Origin: Lamellibrachia satsuma
Lineage: Eukaryota; Annelida; Polychaeta; Sabellida; Siboglinidae
Length of the DNA stretch: 64,000 nt
Assembly: GCA_033239005.1 (NCBI GenBank)
Contig: BSQZ01000098.1
Location: forward strand, 874,501 to 938,500
Reading direction: 5' to 3'
The position numbers and the translations under genes were made by a program. The notes under the pieces were generated by a model. It saw only the letters and a list, made by a program, of their open reading frames with translations. It was not told the DNA's origin and did not search any database. Positions 56,801 to 64,000 of this stretch are shown in pieces; the first letter of the stretch is position 1, and the number at the start of each line of letters is the position of its first letter.

Positions 56801-58403
56801 GGCCTTAAAACTGCCGTCCAGCAGTGGAGTGTCCGGCTGTATCCCTGTTGTGGCTGTGAATGGATCGTTCTTCAGCACCTCAATCCCCTCTCCCCCGCCT
56901 GTCTCGTTCTTACTCGCCTGTGCCACCGAGTACAGTTGCGCCACCTGGTACTAAAGGGAAGAACAAGAATCATTCAATTACCGAGATGTTCAGCTAGGTG
57001 AGTACATATCTAAATCAGAAAAACAGATTGCACTACGGTAAGTTACCTTGAAACAGTAAATATGTAAGTGGCTTCATTTAAACATAGGAGAAGTATGTGT
57101 CAGAATTCACACATTGTTATATTATAATAGGTTTGGGGTATTTATCATACTTAATTGATTTCTTATAATTAAATTGTTCAAAATCTTATGAACTGAAAGG
57201 CAACTGTCAAAATAAGCACTGACATACATACCTTTAAAATTCTACTATTGTTGGGGTTTTAAGTCAAACTTCTAATTATTATTCACAATATATTATGTAA
57301 TGTTATGTCAATGTTTTGATGATGTATAATGTTTTGCAACTAACACAGAATTAAGTGACCATAATGGTGAGGTGGTTGTATTACAGAGGTGACCATAATG
57401 GCGAGATGATTGTATTACCAAGGTGACCATAATGGCGAGACGGCTGTATTACCAAGGTGACCTTAATGGCGAGATAGCTGTATTACCGAGGTGACCATAA
57501 AGCGAGATTTGGCTATACACTATTGGTGCAAAACCTTATTGTTATGAAATGGGCCAACCCGGCCAAGACGACAAACCATACTTTTTGATGCTCTATTTGC
57601 TAAATGATTTAACTTGGCATACGTATTCCACTGCCAGTTATATACCGGCAGATAATATACAACTGAGCAGGTACAACAATTAGTTTATGTAGCCCTATTA
57701 CTTAGCTTCAAACTCACCATAGAACACCAACATTACACCTATGAGTGTAACATGATACATACAAATAATACATACATGATGTTGCACACATGAAGATCCA
57801 ATCCATAAACATGAGTATTCCTAATATGCCACTGAAGGCCAAGATGACTAATTGAATTTACAATCTAATAGTTGTCCTTTATCCATTCTTATAGATCTTA
57901 CAAGTGTATGTCAAAACCATGCACACCAATATGTTAAACTATTTAATATATCCATTTAAATTAGTTTAAGTTTTAATTTATTCAAAATGGCAGACACCCG
58001 ATTGGCCTGAATCTGGCATCTGTCAAAAAAATCACTGACGCTGGTGGCACTGCCACTGGGGGATCTGTCTCAGAAATTGAAATATTAACCCTCTACGTTC
58101 ACTGATTTTAAACAACAGATACAACAACGTTCCACTGAATTTCATGTGAGGAACACGAACAAGAGTAATACATACCTCATCCACCGTCATCGGCATGACA
58201 ACCCGACTGGAACAAGAAACGGAAGACATTTAGAAAACCGAGATGGCTCAAACCACTGCCCAATTTCATTGTAAAACCACAGGCACCACATAACAGTTAT
58301 ATTTAATTGGGCTAGAAAATATGTTCAGTCACACATTCACATTTCAAAAAGTAAGAGTATGTGTGCATCAAGAAAGGTACATACAATTCTTTGATGATCA
58401 TTT
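32604..58403 (-). CDS. PITPNA/B-like: Class I phosphatidylinositol transfer protein (PITP alpha/beta or vib type), complete, 10 exons
   Basis: A soluble lipid-exchange protein that carries PtdIns and PtdCho between membranes. Minus-strand exons in coding order: 58403-58387, 58206-58176, 56950-56766, 42302-42203, 41299-41222, 40024-39944, 38643-38566, 36403-36308, 33924-33802, 32648-32604. Phases agree throughout and give 277 aa (human PITP alpha 271). The start is MIIKEF, with A at -3. Landmarks: [41 protein letters not shown] with the Thr and Lys that bind inositol phosphate; [11 protein letters not shown] with the binding Asn and Cys; [32 protein letters not shown], with the regulatory Ser kept but TGRG changed to [15 protein letters not shown], where the membrane-docking WW is [13 protein letters not shown] to [11 protein letters not shown] segment of about 13 residues ([11 protein letters not shown]) follows NDPF, resembling insect forms. 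It is not the PITPNM class, because [10 protein letters not shown] is class I and no later domains follow. Confidence 0.96.
32778..32850. repeat. (TA)n microsatellite
   Basis: About 36 TA dinucleotides in the last PITP intron. Confidence 0.95.
32870..33246. repeat. 53-bp minisatellite, about 7 copies, PITP intron 9
   Basis: Units cacttcacaactccaccctt, ggcagaccagttcattacat, caccgacacaaag. Confidence 0.92.
33324..33602. repeat. (TG)n/GTGCATGG-rich microsatellite
   Basis: Imperfect tgtgtg with interspersed gcatgg. Frames are open on both strands (MHTHTH-type and CVCVHGV-type), with no gene support. A 30-bp duplication (catgctgtgtcagaacttac...) follows at 33698-33757. Confidence 0.9.
33796..33801 (-). 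other. GC splice donor of the last PITP intron
   Basis: After GATGAG the intron begins gcaagt, the classic compensating context of GC-AG introns. The acceptor at 32649 reads ctcctttcag. Frame and homology both fit: LDE is followed by [14 protein letters not shown], aligning with the Arg-rich tail of class I PITPs. No GT donor in the right phase is nearby. Confidence 0.8.
34696..34880. repeat. 30-bp (3 copies) and 21-bp (3 copies) repeats in LINE coding sequence
   Basis: cttaacagcatgaaggaagc then tattcctgga encodes (minus) the [10 protein letters not shown] motif of the LINE, tripled in frame. gagaagggtgttactacttg is repeated three times at 34826-34880. Confidence 0.85.
34975..35738. repeat. 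59-bp minisatellite, 13 copies, built from a LINE reverse-transcriptase motif
   Basis: Units ggactgggtccatcttctag, gcatgtgtagagcggcccca, tacagggcagacatattga. On the minus strand each unit encodes [11 protein letters not shown], stop, KMDPVL, the conserved CPVW-RS-HA motif that occurs once in intact jockey-like elements. Confidence 0.92.
36490..36782. repeat. 22-bp minisatellite, about 13 copies, PITP intron 7
   Basis: Units cccaaatgtaacatcttgac plus two bases, about 85 bp upstream of PITP exon 8 on the minus strand. Confidence 0.9.
37045..37136. repeat. 18-bp repeat, 5 copies
   Basis: Units aagtactctatgcacagc. Confidence 0.85.
37440..38208 (-). mobile_element. CR1/L2-like LINE fragment, C-terminal part
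   Basis: On minus, [15 protein letters not shown] lies near 38150, then [19 protein letters not shown] and [18 protein letters not shown] (37945-37800), then [19 protein letters not shown] and [15 protein letters not shown] (37690-37510). These cover the same region as, and the region after, the fragment at 9650-10330, so the two together outline one family. It stops at 38208, where the exon-7 array begins. Confidence 0.82.
38213..38590 (-). repeat. About 50-bp minisatellite, about 7 copies, built from the PITP exon 7 3' end and its splice donor
   Basis: The real exon 7 ends (minus) ggaccattagtaggcagttg then gatg, followed by the donor gtaggt. The downstream intron repeats ggaccactagtaggcagttg, tatg, gtaggt, joined by ctcccactcacttaggatga. 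Several copies keep exon-like bases plus GT donor; others are degraded (near 38470-38520). The array fills the space between exon 7 and the LINE fragment. Confidence 0.9.
38741..38800 (+). repeat. Homopurine tract
   Basis: gaaggaaaggggggaaaggg and similar, almost pure purine for about 55 bp. It is about 100 bp upstream of PITP exon 7 on the coding strand, where it reads as polypyrimidine. Confidence 0.75.
38955..39165. repeat. 22-bp minisatellite, about 9 copies
   Basis: Units gtgtctgtcatagcgcaatg plus tt, with gcaaaatg variants. Confidence 0.88.
39208..39672. repeat. 36-bp minisatellite, 13 copies, PITP intron 6
   Basis: Units cacataagtactgtagtcat then agagtacttatacaac. The period is a multiple of three, which explains a 200-aa open frame ([12 protein letters not shown] units). 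Confidence 0.95.
40012..40990 (-). repeat. 42-bp minisatellite, about 22 copies, built from the PITP exon 6 splice acceptor and first codons
   Basis: Exon 6 is preceded (minus) by cttaactctgatgttattgc-ag and starts gcacacaaacttagc (A-H-K-L-S). Each upstream unit repeats cttaactgtgatgttattgc-ag-gcacacaaactcagc, joined by cttgt. Each unit therefore holds a branch-point-like CTTAAC, the acceptor AG and five exon codons. The frame runs open from 40960 into the true exon with unit [15 protein letters not shown] few copies differ, for example aaaaactc in place of acaaactc. Confidence 0.96.
42283..43690 (-). repeat. Compound minisatellite built from the PITP exon 4 splice acceptor and exon start
   Basis: Exon 4 begins (minus) ggtttcag then caaagtgcccctgttcatgc-agtatc (S-K-V-P-L-F-M-Q-Y). 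Five further copies of acceptor plus exon start have their exon-edge equivalents at 42358, 42453, 42548, 42643 and 42738, mostly 95 bp apart; the copy at 42548 has lost the AG. Beyond 42780 the array continues as shorter units of roughly 36-41 bp that keep only tttatgcagta (an altered exon piece), the ctagaacac linker and gtggtgtgtt. Confidence 0.93.
43960..44012. repeat. 20-bp repeat, 3 copies
   Basis: Units atgaggagcatgaatgaggt. The remaining intron DNA from 43690 to 44195 shows no other feature. Confidence 0.8.
44195..44532. repeat. 27-bp minisatellite, about 12 copies, PITP intron 3
   Basis: Units gtgcacttgctacgaactgt then aagagta, with acga/atga alternation. Open frames on both strands are artefacts. 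Confidence 0.94.
44755..45328. repeat. 37-bp minisatellite, about 15 copies
   Basis: Units cactatgacagtctacccac then taacttacaagactagg. The ttgcaag and ttacaag variants form separate blocks. A 28-bp unit is tripled at 45685-45765. Confidence 0.93.
46062..46464. mobile_element. Possible non-autonomous hAT-like element, TAATTGTAAT-rich
   Basis: The left end ctaggctgg and right end cccagccctag are near inverted repeats around A+T-rich DNA full of TAATT motifs. A related start, cagggctgggtccaattaca, occurs at 52405. Target duplication is not clear. Short tandem duplications follow (58 bp twice at 46519-46635; about 52 bp three times at 46730-46890). Confidence 0.35.
47171..47251. repeat. Imperfect palindrome, 34-36-bp arms
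   Basis: The left arm cctattataacaacataaaa then catcacggaggttt (47171-47204) is the reverse complement, with a small indel, of the right arm (47216-47251). The loop is about 11 bp. A direct copy of the left arm's sequence precedes it at 47139-47170, so a unit was duplicated and then inverted. Confidence 0.8.
47270..47585. repeat. 21-bp minisatellite, about 15 copies, grown from the palindrome arm
   Basis: Units cctccccgtgatgattcctc plus a, with caccgtg/cagtg variants. The seed cctccctgtgatg is the right arm of the adjacent palindrome. Open in three frames because the period is a multiple of three. Confidence 0.93.
47590..48860. other. Unique PITP intron 3 DNA
   Basis: No exon, TE or RNA gene was recognised. 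A 106-aa frame at 48396-48716 has no recognisable motif and no supporting splice sites. About four copies of a ggtaggttaggttttgtaat unit occur at 48865-48975. Confidence 0.45.
49068..50190. repeat. 27-bp minisatellite, about 41 copies, PITP intron 3
   Basis: Units ctctacgtcatttcactaac then tacttga. The acg/aca and tac/cac variants are mixed in blocks. The HFTNHLTLR 280-aa frame is an artefact. Confidence 0.95.
50191..51290. other. Unique PITP intron 3 DNA
   Basis: No gene, RNA or repeat recognised. Confidence 0.4.
51320..51560 (+). mobile_element. LINE reverse-transcriptase C-terminal fragment, highly decayed
   Basis: Scattered frames give [12 protein letters not shown] and [11 protein letters not shown], the counterpart of the WNKLS...NMFKN-D tail of the SGNH-type LINE. 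The nearby ggttggcaatcttgctacaa resembles that family's 3' UTR. A 60-bp tandem duplication follows at 51640-51738. Confidence 0.5.
52190..52402. repeat. 90-bp tandem duplication with a third copy at 53263-53353
   Basis: tgatataagtagcagtaggg then ctataaactactgttgtatt and so on occurs twice in tandem, begins a third time and is cut at gtagcag (52404). A further copy stands alone at 53263-53353, about 860 bp away. The cut point coincides with the hAT-like terminus cagggctggg. From 52405 to 53640 I see otherwise A+T-rich intron only. Confidence 0.7.
53640..56070 (-). mobile_element. CR1-like LINE, endonuclease to C-terminus, deleted and rearranged
   Basis: In minus order: endonuclease [12 protein letters not shown] (about 56050), [13 protein letters not shown] and [12 protein letters not shown] (55950-55840); linker [20 protein letters not shown] (55640-55590); VNTTRTLFR array (55460-55265); [21 protein letters not shown] (about 54960-54900); then a jump to [27 protein letters not shown] (54790-54660); then [31 protein letters not shown] and [13 protein letters not shown] (54500-54180). 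The reverse-transcriptase region holding motif A is deleted. Several stops and frame changes are present. It sits in the sense orientation of PITP intron 3. Confidence 0.82.
55265..55466 (-). repeat. 27-bp in-frame minisatellite in LINE coding sequence, 7 copies
   Basis: gagtgtcctggtagtattca plus ctctgaa. On the minus strand it encodes VNTTRTLFR seven times without breaking the LINE frame. Confidence 0.92.
57355..57510. repeat. 35-bp minisatellite, about 4.5 copies, PITP intron 2
   Basis: Units ggtgaccataatggcgagat then ggctgtattaccga. The rest of intron 2 (56951-58175) shows nothing else. Confidence 0.88.
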
Positions 58404-58737
58404 TCGCAACCCCTTTTACCAAACGTCAGACTCGGCGTACACAACTAACAAGCATGCACGGGTGTACCGATCGATATGACGTCATTTTGCCAACAGGTAC
58501 CCGGATATGAATCTTCACAGCGCATTCTACCAAAACGCCCCGTTTATGGCCTGCATTAGGACAGTACGAATCGTTGATAATAATTTTTAGAATTACAATG
58601 ATACAACAATACCGAAAAGACGGGATTATGACAGGAGAGCGGGGGCAGCTAATTAAAAGAAGGTACCAGATAGAATTAGAGTGAGAGAGAGAGTGCGTGT
58701 GACGTTATTTCTAATAGGTCAAATAATATACTGATCT

Positions 58738-59440
58738 TTGTGGAAACCCACTGATGACATCAAACCATTCAAAATATGTGCTTTAATTCTTACCACAATT
58801 CACATTTCTCTATCGGACAGAAAATCAGCTATCCATTCCAAAATAGATAGTTTCTGCAACAACATTTGTCTTCTGTCCAACATTCAAAGGTTTCTAACAC
58901 ATTTGTTAGACAAGAACCGTGTTGATCTGAGGTATTTAAATTGTTTTGTAATAAAGGTTTTAACATTGCATCCCTCACACAAGATTCCATTAGTTTGCTG
59001 GCTAGACAGGGTAAACTCATTGGTCTATAAATACTATAGCTATAGATAGATCCTTTCCTATAAACTGCATGGAGAAATATTTGCCAATTTCCAATATAAT
59101 GGTGCATCACCACGTACTAGACAATGATTCAGTGAATATTAGAAACAACGGTTTAGCAAAGGTTTCAGCACAATCTTTCAATATCTTTGGATGTATACCA
59201 TCTGGACCACAAGCCTTGTCTTCTTTTAACTTCTGTAACTTTATAAATAAATATATAGCTAAGTAAATGTGATCTTGATTATAATTTTGTTTTCTGGGAC
59301 TCTGTTTTCAAATTCTGGTAAAATATTTTCACCATCATCTGTATACTGATTCAAATACTGATTCAAAGAACTTCCATAGAACATCAGCTATTTCCTGGTC
59401 ATTTGTTGTGGATTCTAAGTGTTGTAGGGAAAATATTTGC
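58738..59440 (-). mobile_element. Decayed CR1-like LINE reverse transcriptase (right part of a split element)
   Basis: On minus: YTDDGENILPEFENRVPEN (about 59350-59290), LVVQMVYIQRY-type decay of GPDGIHPK (about 59200), YRPMSLPCLASKLMESCVRD (59020-58960), HGSCLTNVLETFECWTE (58930-58870). The upstream endonuclease of the same element is found at 60290-60560, across the inserted plus-strand LINE. Confidence 0.75.
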
Positions 59441-59444
59441 ACAT

Positions 59445-60290
59445 AATAATTATTATTCTTATACGTCTATAAACGCTGGTCGAACGGGTGTACCCTGACT
59501 CACAGTGTCGTTTCCGCTCAGGCAGAGGAACTGTAGACATGATTTTATGTGTAAGACAACTACAATAAAAAGCAAGGGAGCAACAGATGCCACAATACGT
59601 GGCCTTTGTGGATCTCACAAAAGCTTTCGACTACTTGAATCGAGAAGCAATCTTCACTATTCTCAAGAAAGTTGGATGTCCTTCAATCTTACTTGATCTT
59701 ACCAAATCATTCCATGAAAACATGCAAGGCACTGCCCAAGTCGATGGAATGATATCAGAACCCTTTCCCATTGTAAAATGGTGTGAAGCAGGGCAGTGTT
59801 CTGGACCCAACTCTTTTCGGGATATACTTATCTGTAATATTGAGAGAAGCCAAGCAAAATGCTAACCTTGTTGGCCTGAGACCCAGATTGGAAGCCAACT
59901 TATTTTCTACATAACGCCTGAAGGCTAAGACCAAAACAACAACTTTACATGTGTGCGAGGTCCTCGGTGATGTTGCCTTCTGCTCTCATTCCGAGGAATA
60001 GCTGCAGTCTATCATAGACAGTTTTTTTTAATATTTACTCAGCGTTTGGCCTCGAAATCAGTGCCAATAAGACCGTCACCATGAGCCACGGGACCCAAGT
60101 AGCCAATTAAACTCAGGGATGAAGCACTCGAAACCGTGGACAACTTTTCATACTCAGGCTCATTCATGTCCAACAATTTCACGCTTGACAAGGAACTTAA
60201 CACACGATTAGGTAAAGCTGCAACATCCTCTAGAAGACTCTCAGAAAGAGTTTGGTCCAACAATGAAGATTCAGGTAGGTAATGGATGTC
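59445..60290 (+). mobile_element. Plus-strand LINE reverse transcriptase fragment inserted into the minus-strand LINE
   Basis: Plus frames read PDSQCRFRSGRGTVDMILC (59490-59545), YVAFVDLTKAFDYLNREAIF (59593-59652, motif A), IVKWCEAGQCSGPNSF (a decayed QGVKQGCVLAP motif B, 59771-59818), VLGDVAFCSHSEE (decayed YADDVAF, about 59962) and SHGTQVAN- and EALETVDNFSYS-type decay to 60180. It has several frameshifts and is dead. Confidence 0.75.
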
Positions 60291-60700
60291 CATACCAGTC
60301 CAACATGATCACCCAGTACGTTTTTGGTTCTCAATCACATAGTCCTCGTTTGTGAAAATTAAATCTAACATTGACAGTTCGTTCCTTATCTAAATATCGT
60401 GTTAAATTCAACACGTTGCTTCAGGTATAAATCCTGTGTACATAAAAAAATGGTGCTGGAAGTGAATTATCACTATCTTTCAAAAAACAGCTCTTCCATC
60501 TCCTTTTCAGGGAAACTGAATCAAGTCCCCAAAAATCAATAAATGAGGTATACCATGTTTCTCGACTGCTTTGTTAATTAGACTATAGATAAGCAACTTT
60601 TCTGTTCAGTTGAACACGTACTCTTAATAATATTATGTGAATATTCTACTATAATAGCTTTAATTATCCCTCTTGCATTTGTTTAGTGTTATATACTCTA
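60290..60700 (-). mobile_element. CR1-like LINE endonuclease fragment (left part of the split element)
   Basis: On minus, IPHLLIFGDLIQFPE (GDFN-type block, about 60550-60510), NVLNLTRYLDKERTVNVRF and KRGLCD-EPKTYWVIM, corresponding to the VTEPTRY...LDLIFTNE...I-HYPPLG-SDH end of the endonuclease. From 60700 to 61468 no feature is recognised; it should hold the DHRS11 promoter, but none can be called. Confidence 0.65.
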
Positions 60701-61468
60701 TACGGATTAAAGGTCCGTGGTGTTTATATTTATGTACATAACATGGTGCTGACTGTAAACCGTTCTCATTATAGGGAATCTCTCTTCCGTGATCATCTCT
60801 GTATATGGAGTGAAACCTTCCAGATTCATATCACCTTTGGATTCGCTTTTATCTTCGCTACAAGATTCTGTAATACCAATTACTTAAATTTAGGCTTCAG
60901 TAATTTTAATACCTCTTTAATTACGTCCATTTCATTATTTTTAAACTATGTGCATTCGTTTAATAGCAATCAAATATATAATCCTTTGTGTCTAGAACTG
61001 AAATGCAACGTGCTTTCTGATCCCTTTCTTTCCTCGCACACTCAGTTCCTTTTGTAACTCTTGATTCGAGAGTTGTACTTTTCCCTCTCCTTAATTGTTT
61101 TATCTGGTGCTAGAAAGATGATATTGGTAACTGTTTTTTTTGTCAGCGTTTAATGTTATTTTATATATAATCTATACACTTGTGCGTGAATTAATGTGAT
61201 TTCACCGTATGAAACACTTCAACAAATTTAATTATAATAATTATACACATAACAGCAAGGACCGACTTTTCAACAAATGGTATAAGCCGGATGTAAAGGT
61301 GAAGGTTGCTGAACGAACTATGAACTTACAAACATGGTGACACCTGAAAGGCTAAACTGTTAGAATCTTTTCAGAAGAAAACGCACCTTTGCTTTAAATA
61401 CTTTTCTGTCTTGCTTCGTGTGAAGTTGGGTCGTGTTGTTTGTTTATCCGTAAACTAGCTTATTAACG

Positions 61469-62149
61469 ATGGAGCGTTGGGCTGGGCGTGTTGCGTTAGT
61501 GACAGGAGCGTCGTCTGGGATCGGGGCAGCTATCGCTCTCGCCCTACTCAACAGGGGCATGAAAGTGATCGGCTGCTCGAGAAATGTGGACAAAATCGAG
61601 GTAATAAAATTGCTATGCCTATAACCAGAGGTCACTAAAGAGGGATGTGTGGCAGAGGTCTCAATCTCCCATTTCTTTGTGTGACCATGTCCCACCTCCC
61701 ACCTATTTTTTAGGCTACCCCCCGCCACATCCCACAGTTTTTTTTAGCCATTTATCCTTTTTTAGGACCAACTTAAATCCCACCTCCCACATTTAGCCAC
61801 AACCCTCACTAAACAGTGAACTTTGACTGTGCACACAGAGTATTTATTATAAATAATTACAATGTGCATGTCAATCATCAATAAAGAACTTACCGTACAC
61901 ACAGGGATGTTTTGGTAAGAAATAAGTTTGACTTACAAGTTGCATCATATAATATAACCATAACACAAAGTGACAAAGAATATGTTACACATATTGGAAC
62001 AGTAGTACAAAAGCAGCCTTAAGGGTTTAATATTATTTATTTTAATATTAATAGCGAAATGCATGGCTTATATTTATATTATTAATAAGTGTAGTGCTTT
62101 ATAATTGCTTCATTAATATATAACATCATTTGTCATACTTAAGTATATA

Positions 62150-62198
<49 letters not shown>

Positions 62199-62948
62199 TG
62201 TTGTATATACTGATGTAATATAATATTATTATATATTCATTATGTTCAACTGGAATGTTATTTTTTTATTGATTATTTGTCAACTTAGTGTGGCTTGATC
62301 CCACAAATGATTAACACATTTGGATTTCTGTCTTTAGTAGTTGAAATATACCATAATAAATATTAGATATGCAGAGGATTTGTTACTTACTACACAAGTT
62401 GGACAATGAACTGTCTTTTTGCGGTACTGTTCAATGGACTTGTCTTGTTCTGGGTCCACCTAGGAGCTCTGACCATAGAGTCCATAGGCCAGGCTTGTTT
62501 TCTGGGTCCACCTAGGAGCTCTGACCATAGAGTCCATAGGCCAGGCTTGTTTTCTGGGTCCACCTAGGAGCTCTGACCATAGAGTCCATAGGCCAGGCTT
62601 GTTTTCTGGGTCCACCTAGGAGCTCTGATCATAGAGTCCATAGGCCACACTTGTCATTTAATGGTGTCATTTTAGTTCCTTCTATGGCAGTATGTGTTTG
62701 ATTTTATGATGTTACATAGGCTTGGAATTTAAATATTCCAGGCACTGGCCAATCAGATGCAAGAAGGCAGCAAGGGCAGCCTCACTGTGATTCGGTGCGA
62801 CCTGCGTAACCAAGGCGACATAACAAGCATGTTTGAGAGAATTCGCTCCGAGTTTGGTGCCCTTCATATCTGTGTCAACTCCGCGGGATTGTCAAAGAAT
62901 GCTCCATTACTTAGTGGTGACACCAACGACTGGAGGGAGATGCTAGAT
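61469..62948 (+). CDS. DHRS11: DHRS11: short-chain dehydrogenase/reductase, first two exons (3' part beyond the window)
   Basis: An NADP(H)-dependent short-chain dehydrogenase of the DHRS11 type, which in mammals reduces 17- and 3-keto steroids and dicarbonyls in the cytosol. Exon 1 is 61469-61600 (44 codons, donor gtaata) and exon 2 62742-62948 (69 codons, acceptor atattccag, donor gtgagt); both are phase 0. MERWAGRVALVTGASSGIGA holds the TGxxxGxG cofactor loop at residues 12-19. VIGCSRNVDKIE ends strand beta 2 with the Arg that favours NADP. RCDLRNQGDITSMFERIRSE matches the family's CDL-N--DI-SMF. HICVNSAG is the NNAG motif with Ser at its second position. DTNDWREMLD precedes the next exon. 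The catalytic Tyr-Lys exons are not in the window. The start aligns with the family's MERW. Confidence 0.93.
61625..62440. other. DHRS11 intron 1, unique part, with a (TA)n run
   Basis: A (TA)n microsatellite lies at 62154-62192. The stretch 61670-61800 has repeated cccacctcccac motifs. No other structure was recognised. Confidence 0.5.
62440..62660. repeat. 52-bp minisatellite, 4 copies, DHRS11 intron 1
   Basis: Units gtccacctaggagctctgac, catagagtccataggccagg, cttgttttctgg. It ends about 80 bp before exon 2. Confidence 0.92.
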
Positions 62949-63249
62949 GTGAGTGTGGAGAACAAATTGCTCTATGCATGTTCAAGTTTTGATTACAAAA
63001 TCTTAAGTTGTGATTACAGTACCTCAGAAAATGTATGTAGGTAATGATTACAATTACATTGGATGGAAAAATTAGGATTAAGTTTTTTTACCATTACATG
63101 ATTTTTCTGTGTTAGGAATGCCAAATGTAAATTAAAAGTTTAGTTAACTGAATTTTTTTTATCCTGTCTACTTGTGCTAGAATTATCTTAACAATTCAAG
63201 CCTGTATACCAGTGAGTGTAAGCATACTTTTATATAGCAAAGTGTGCAG

Positions 63250-64000
63250 TTGTATACTTCACCCTCTGAGATAGACCTGTTCATTCCAACTTCACCCTCT
63301 GAGATAGACCTGTTCATTCCAACTTCACCCTCTGAGATAGACCTGTTCATTCCAACTTCACCTTCTGATAGATCTGTTCATTCCAACTTCACCTTCTGAT
63401 AGACCTGTTCATTCCAACTTCACCCTCTGAGATAGACCTGTTCATTCCAACTTCACCCTCTGAGATAGACCTGTTCATTCCAACTTCACCTTCTGATAGA
63501 TCTGTTCATTCCAACTTCACCTTCTGATAGACCTGTTCATTCCAACTTCACCCTCTGAGATAGACCTGTTCATTCCAACTTCACCCTCTGAGATAGACCT
63601 GTTCATTCCAACTTCACCCTCTGAGATAGACCTGTTCATTCCAACTTCACCTTCTGATAGATCTGTTCATTCCAACTTCACCTTCTGATAGACCTGTTCA
63701 TTCCAACTTCACCCTCTGAGATAGACCTGTTCATTCCAACTTCACCCTCTGAGATAGACCTGTTCATTCCAACTTCACCCTCTGAGATAGACCTGTTCAT
63801 TCCAACTTCACCTTCTGATAGATCTGTTCATTCTAACTTCACCTTCTGATAGACCTGTTCATTCCAACTTCACCCTCTGAGATAGACCTGTTCATTCCAA
63901 CTTCACCTTCTGATAGATCTGTTCATTCCAACTTCACCTTCTGATAGGCCTGTTCATTCCAATGTCACCTTTTGATAGACCTGTTCATTCCAACTTCACC
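63250..64000. repeat. 33/30-bp minisatellite with higher-order order, DHRS11 intron 2, runs off the window
   Basis: Two unit types alternate in blocks: accctctgagatagacctgt plus tcattccaacttc (33 bp) and accttctgatagatctgttc plus attccaactt (30 bp). About 24 units lie in the window and the array is open at the right end. Confidence 0.94.

Noticed and set aside
32604..58403. PITPNM/RdgB (class II) identity
   Set aside because: The C-terminal exon has the class [11 protein letters not shown] segment and the gene stops after 277 codons with no DDHD or LNS2 region.
58403..61469. Shared bidirectional promoter of PITP and DHRS11
   Set aside because: The genes are head to head but 3 kb apart, with two LINEs between, and I see no core promoter elements that would support it.

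Overview
This is animal nuclear DNA. It carries spliced protein genes with GT-AG introns, non-LTR retrotransposon (LINE) remains on both strands, a tRNA-derived SINE, a small DNA transposon, and an exceptional load of minisatellites: by eye about a third of the window, in some 45 arrays. There are no operons, and no CRISPR or prokaryotic features. Base composition is A+T-rich. The gene set and the LINE types (CR1/L2-like elements with an SGNH-hydrolase ORF1, a jockey-like element and others) fit a marine invertebrate bilaterian. The species cannot be fixed from sequence alone.

Three host genes could be assembled exon by exon, with reading phases that match at every junction. (1) PPIL2, a U-box/cyclophilin spliceosomal protein, lies on the plus strand from 7620 to 24385 in 17 exons (505 codons plus stop); only the short first coding exon was not found. 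(2) A complete class I phosphatidylinositol transfer protein (PITPNA/PITPNB/vib type, 277 aa) lies on the minus strand from 58403 down to 32604 in 10 exons, the last intron being GC-AG. (3) DHRS11, a short-chain dehydrogenase, starts at 61469 on the plus strand; its first two exons are in the window and the rest lies beyond 64000. PPIL2 and PITP are tail to tail; PITP and DHRS11 are head to head across about 3 kb of LINE debris.

Layout: 1-2860 SGNH-type LINE; 3.3-6.7 kb satellites, including a 72-bp array open in several frames; 7.6-24.4 kb PPIL2, almost every long intron holding its own minisatellite; 24.4-26.2 kb a 37-bp array made from the end of the PPIL2 coding sequence; 26.7-27.9 kb a second LINE copy; 27.9-32.5 kb arrays and a SINE; 32.6-58.4 kb PITP with introns full of arrays and LINE pieces; 58.7-60.6 kb nested LINEs; 61.5-64 kb DHRS11.

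The most striking observation is that several minisatellites are not random intron sequence. Their repeat units contain exon edges of the gene they sit in. Three of ten PITP exons (4, 6 and 7) and the last PPIL2 exon each merge into an array that repeats the splice site, or the stop codon, together with adjoining codons. Two more arrays repeat LINE coding motifs. For PITP exon 6 the unit is 42 bp and the frame stays open, so each of about 22 upstream copies is a potential in-frame alternative 3' splice site adding 14 codons. This looks like a recurrent process seeding tandem repeats at exon edges.
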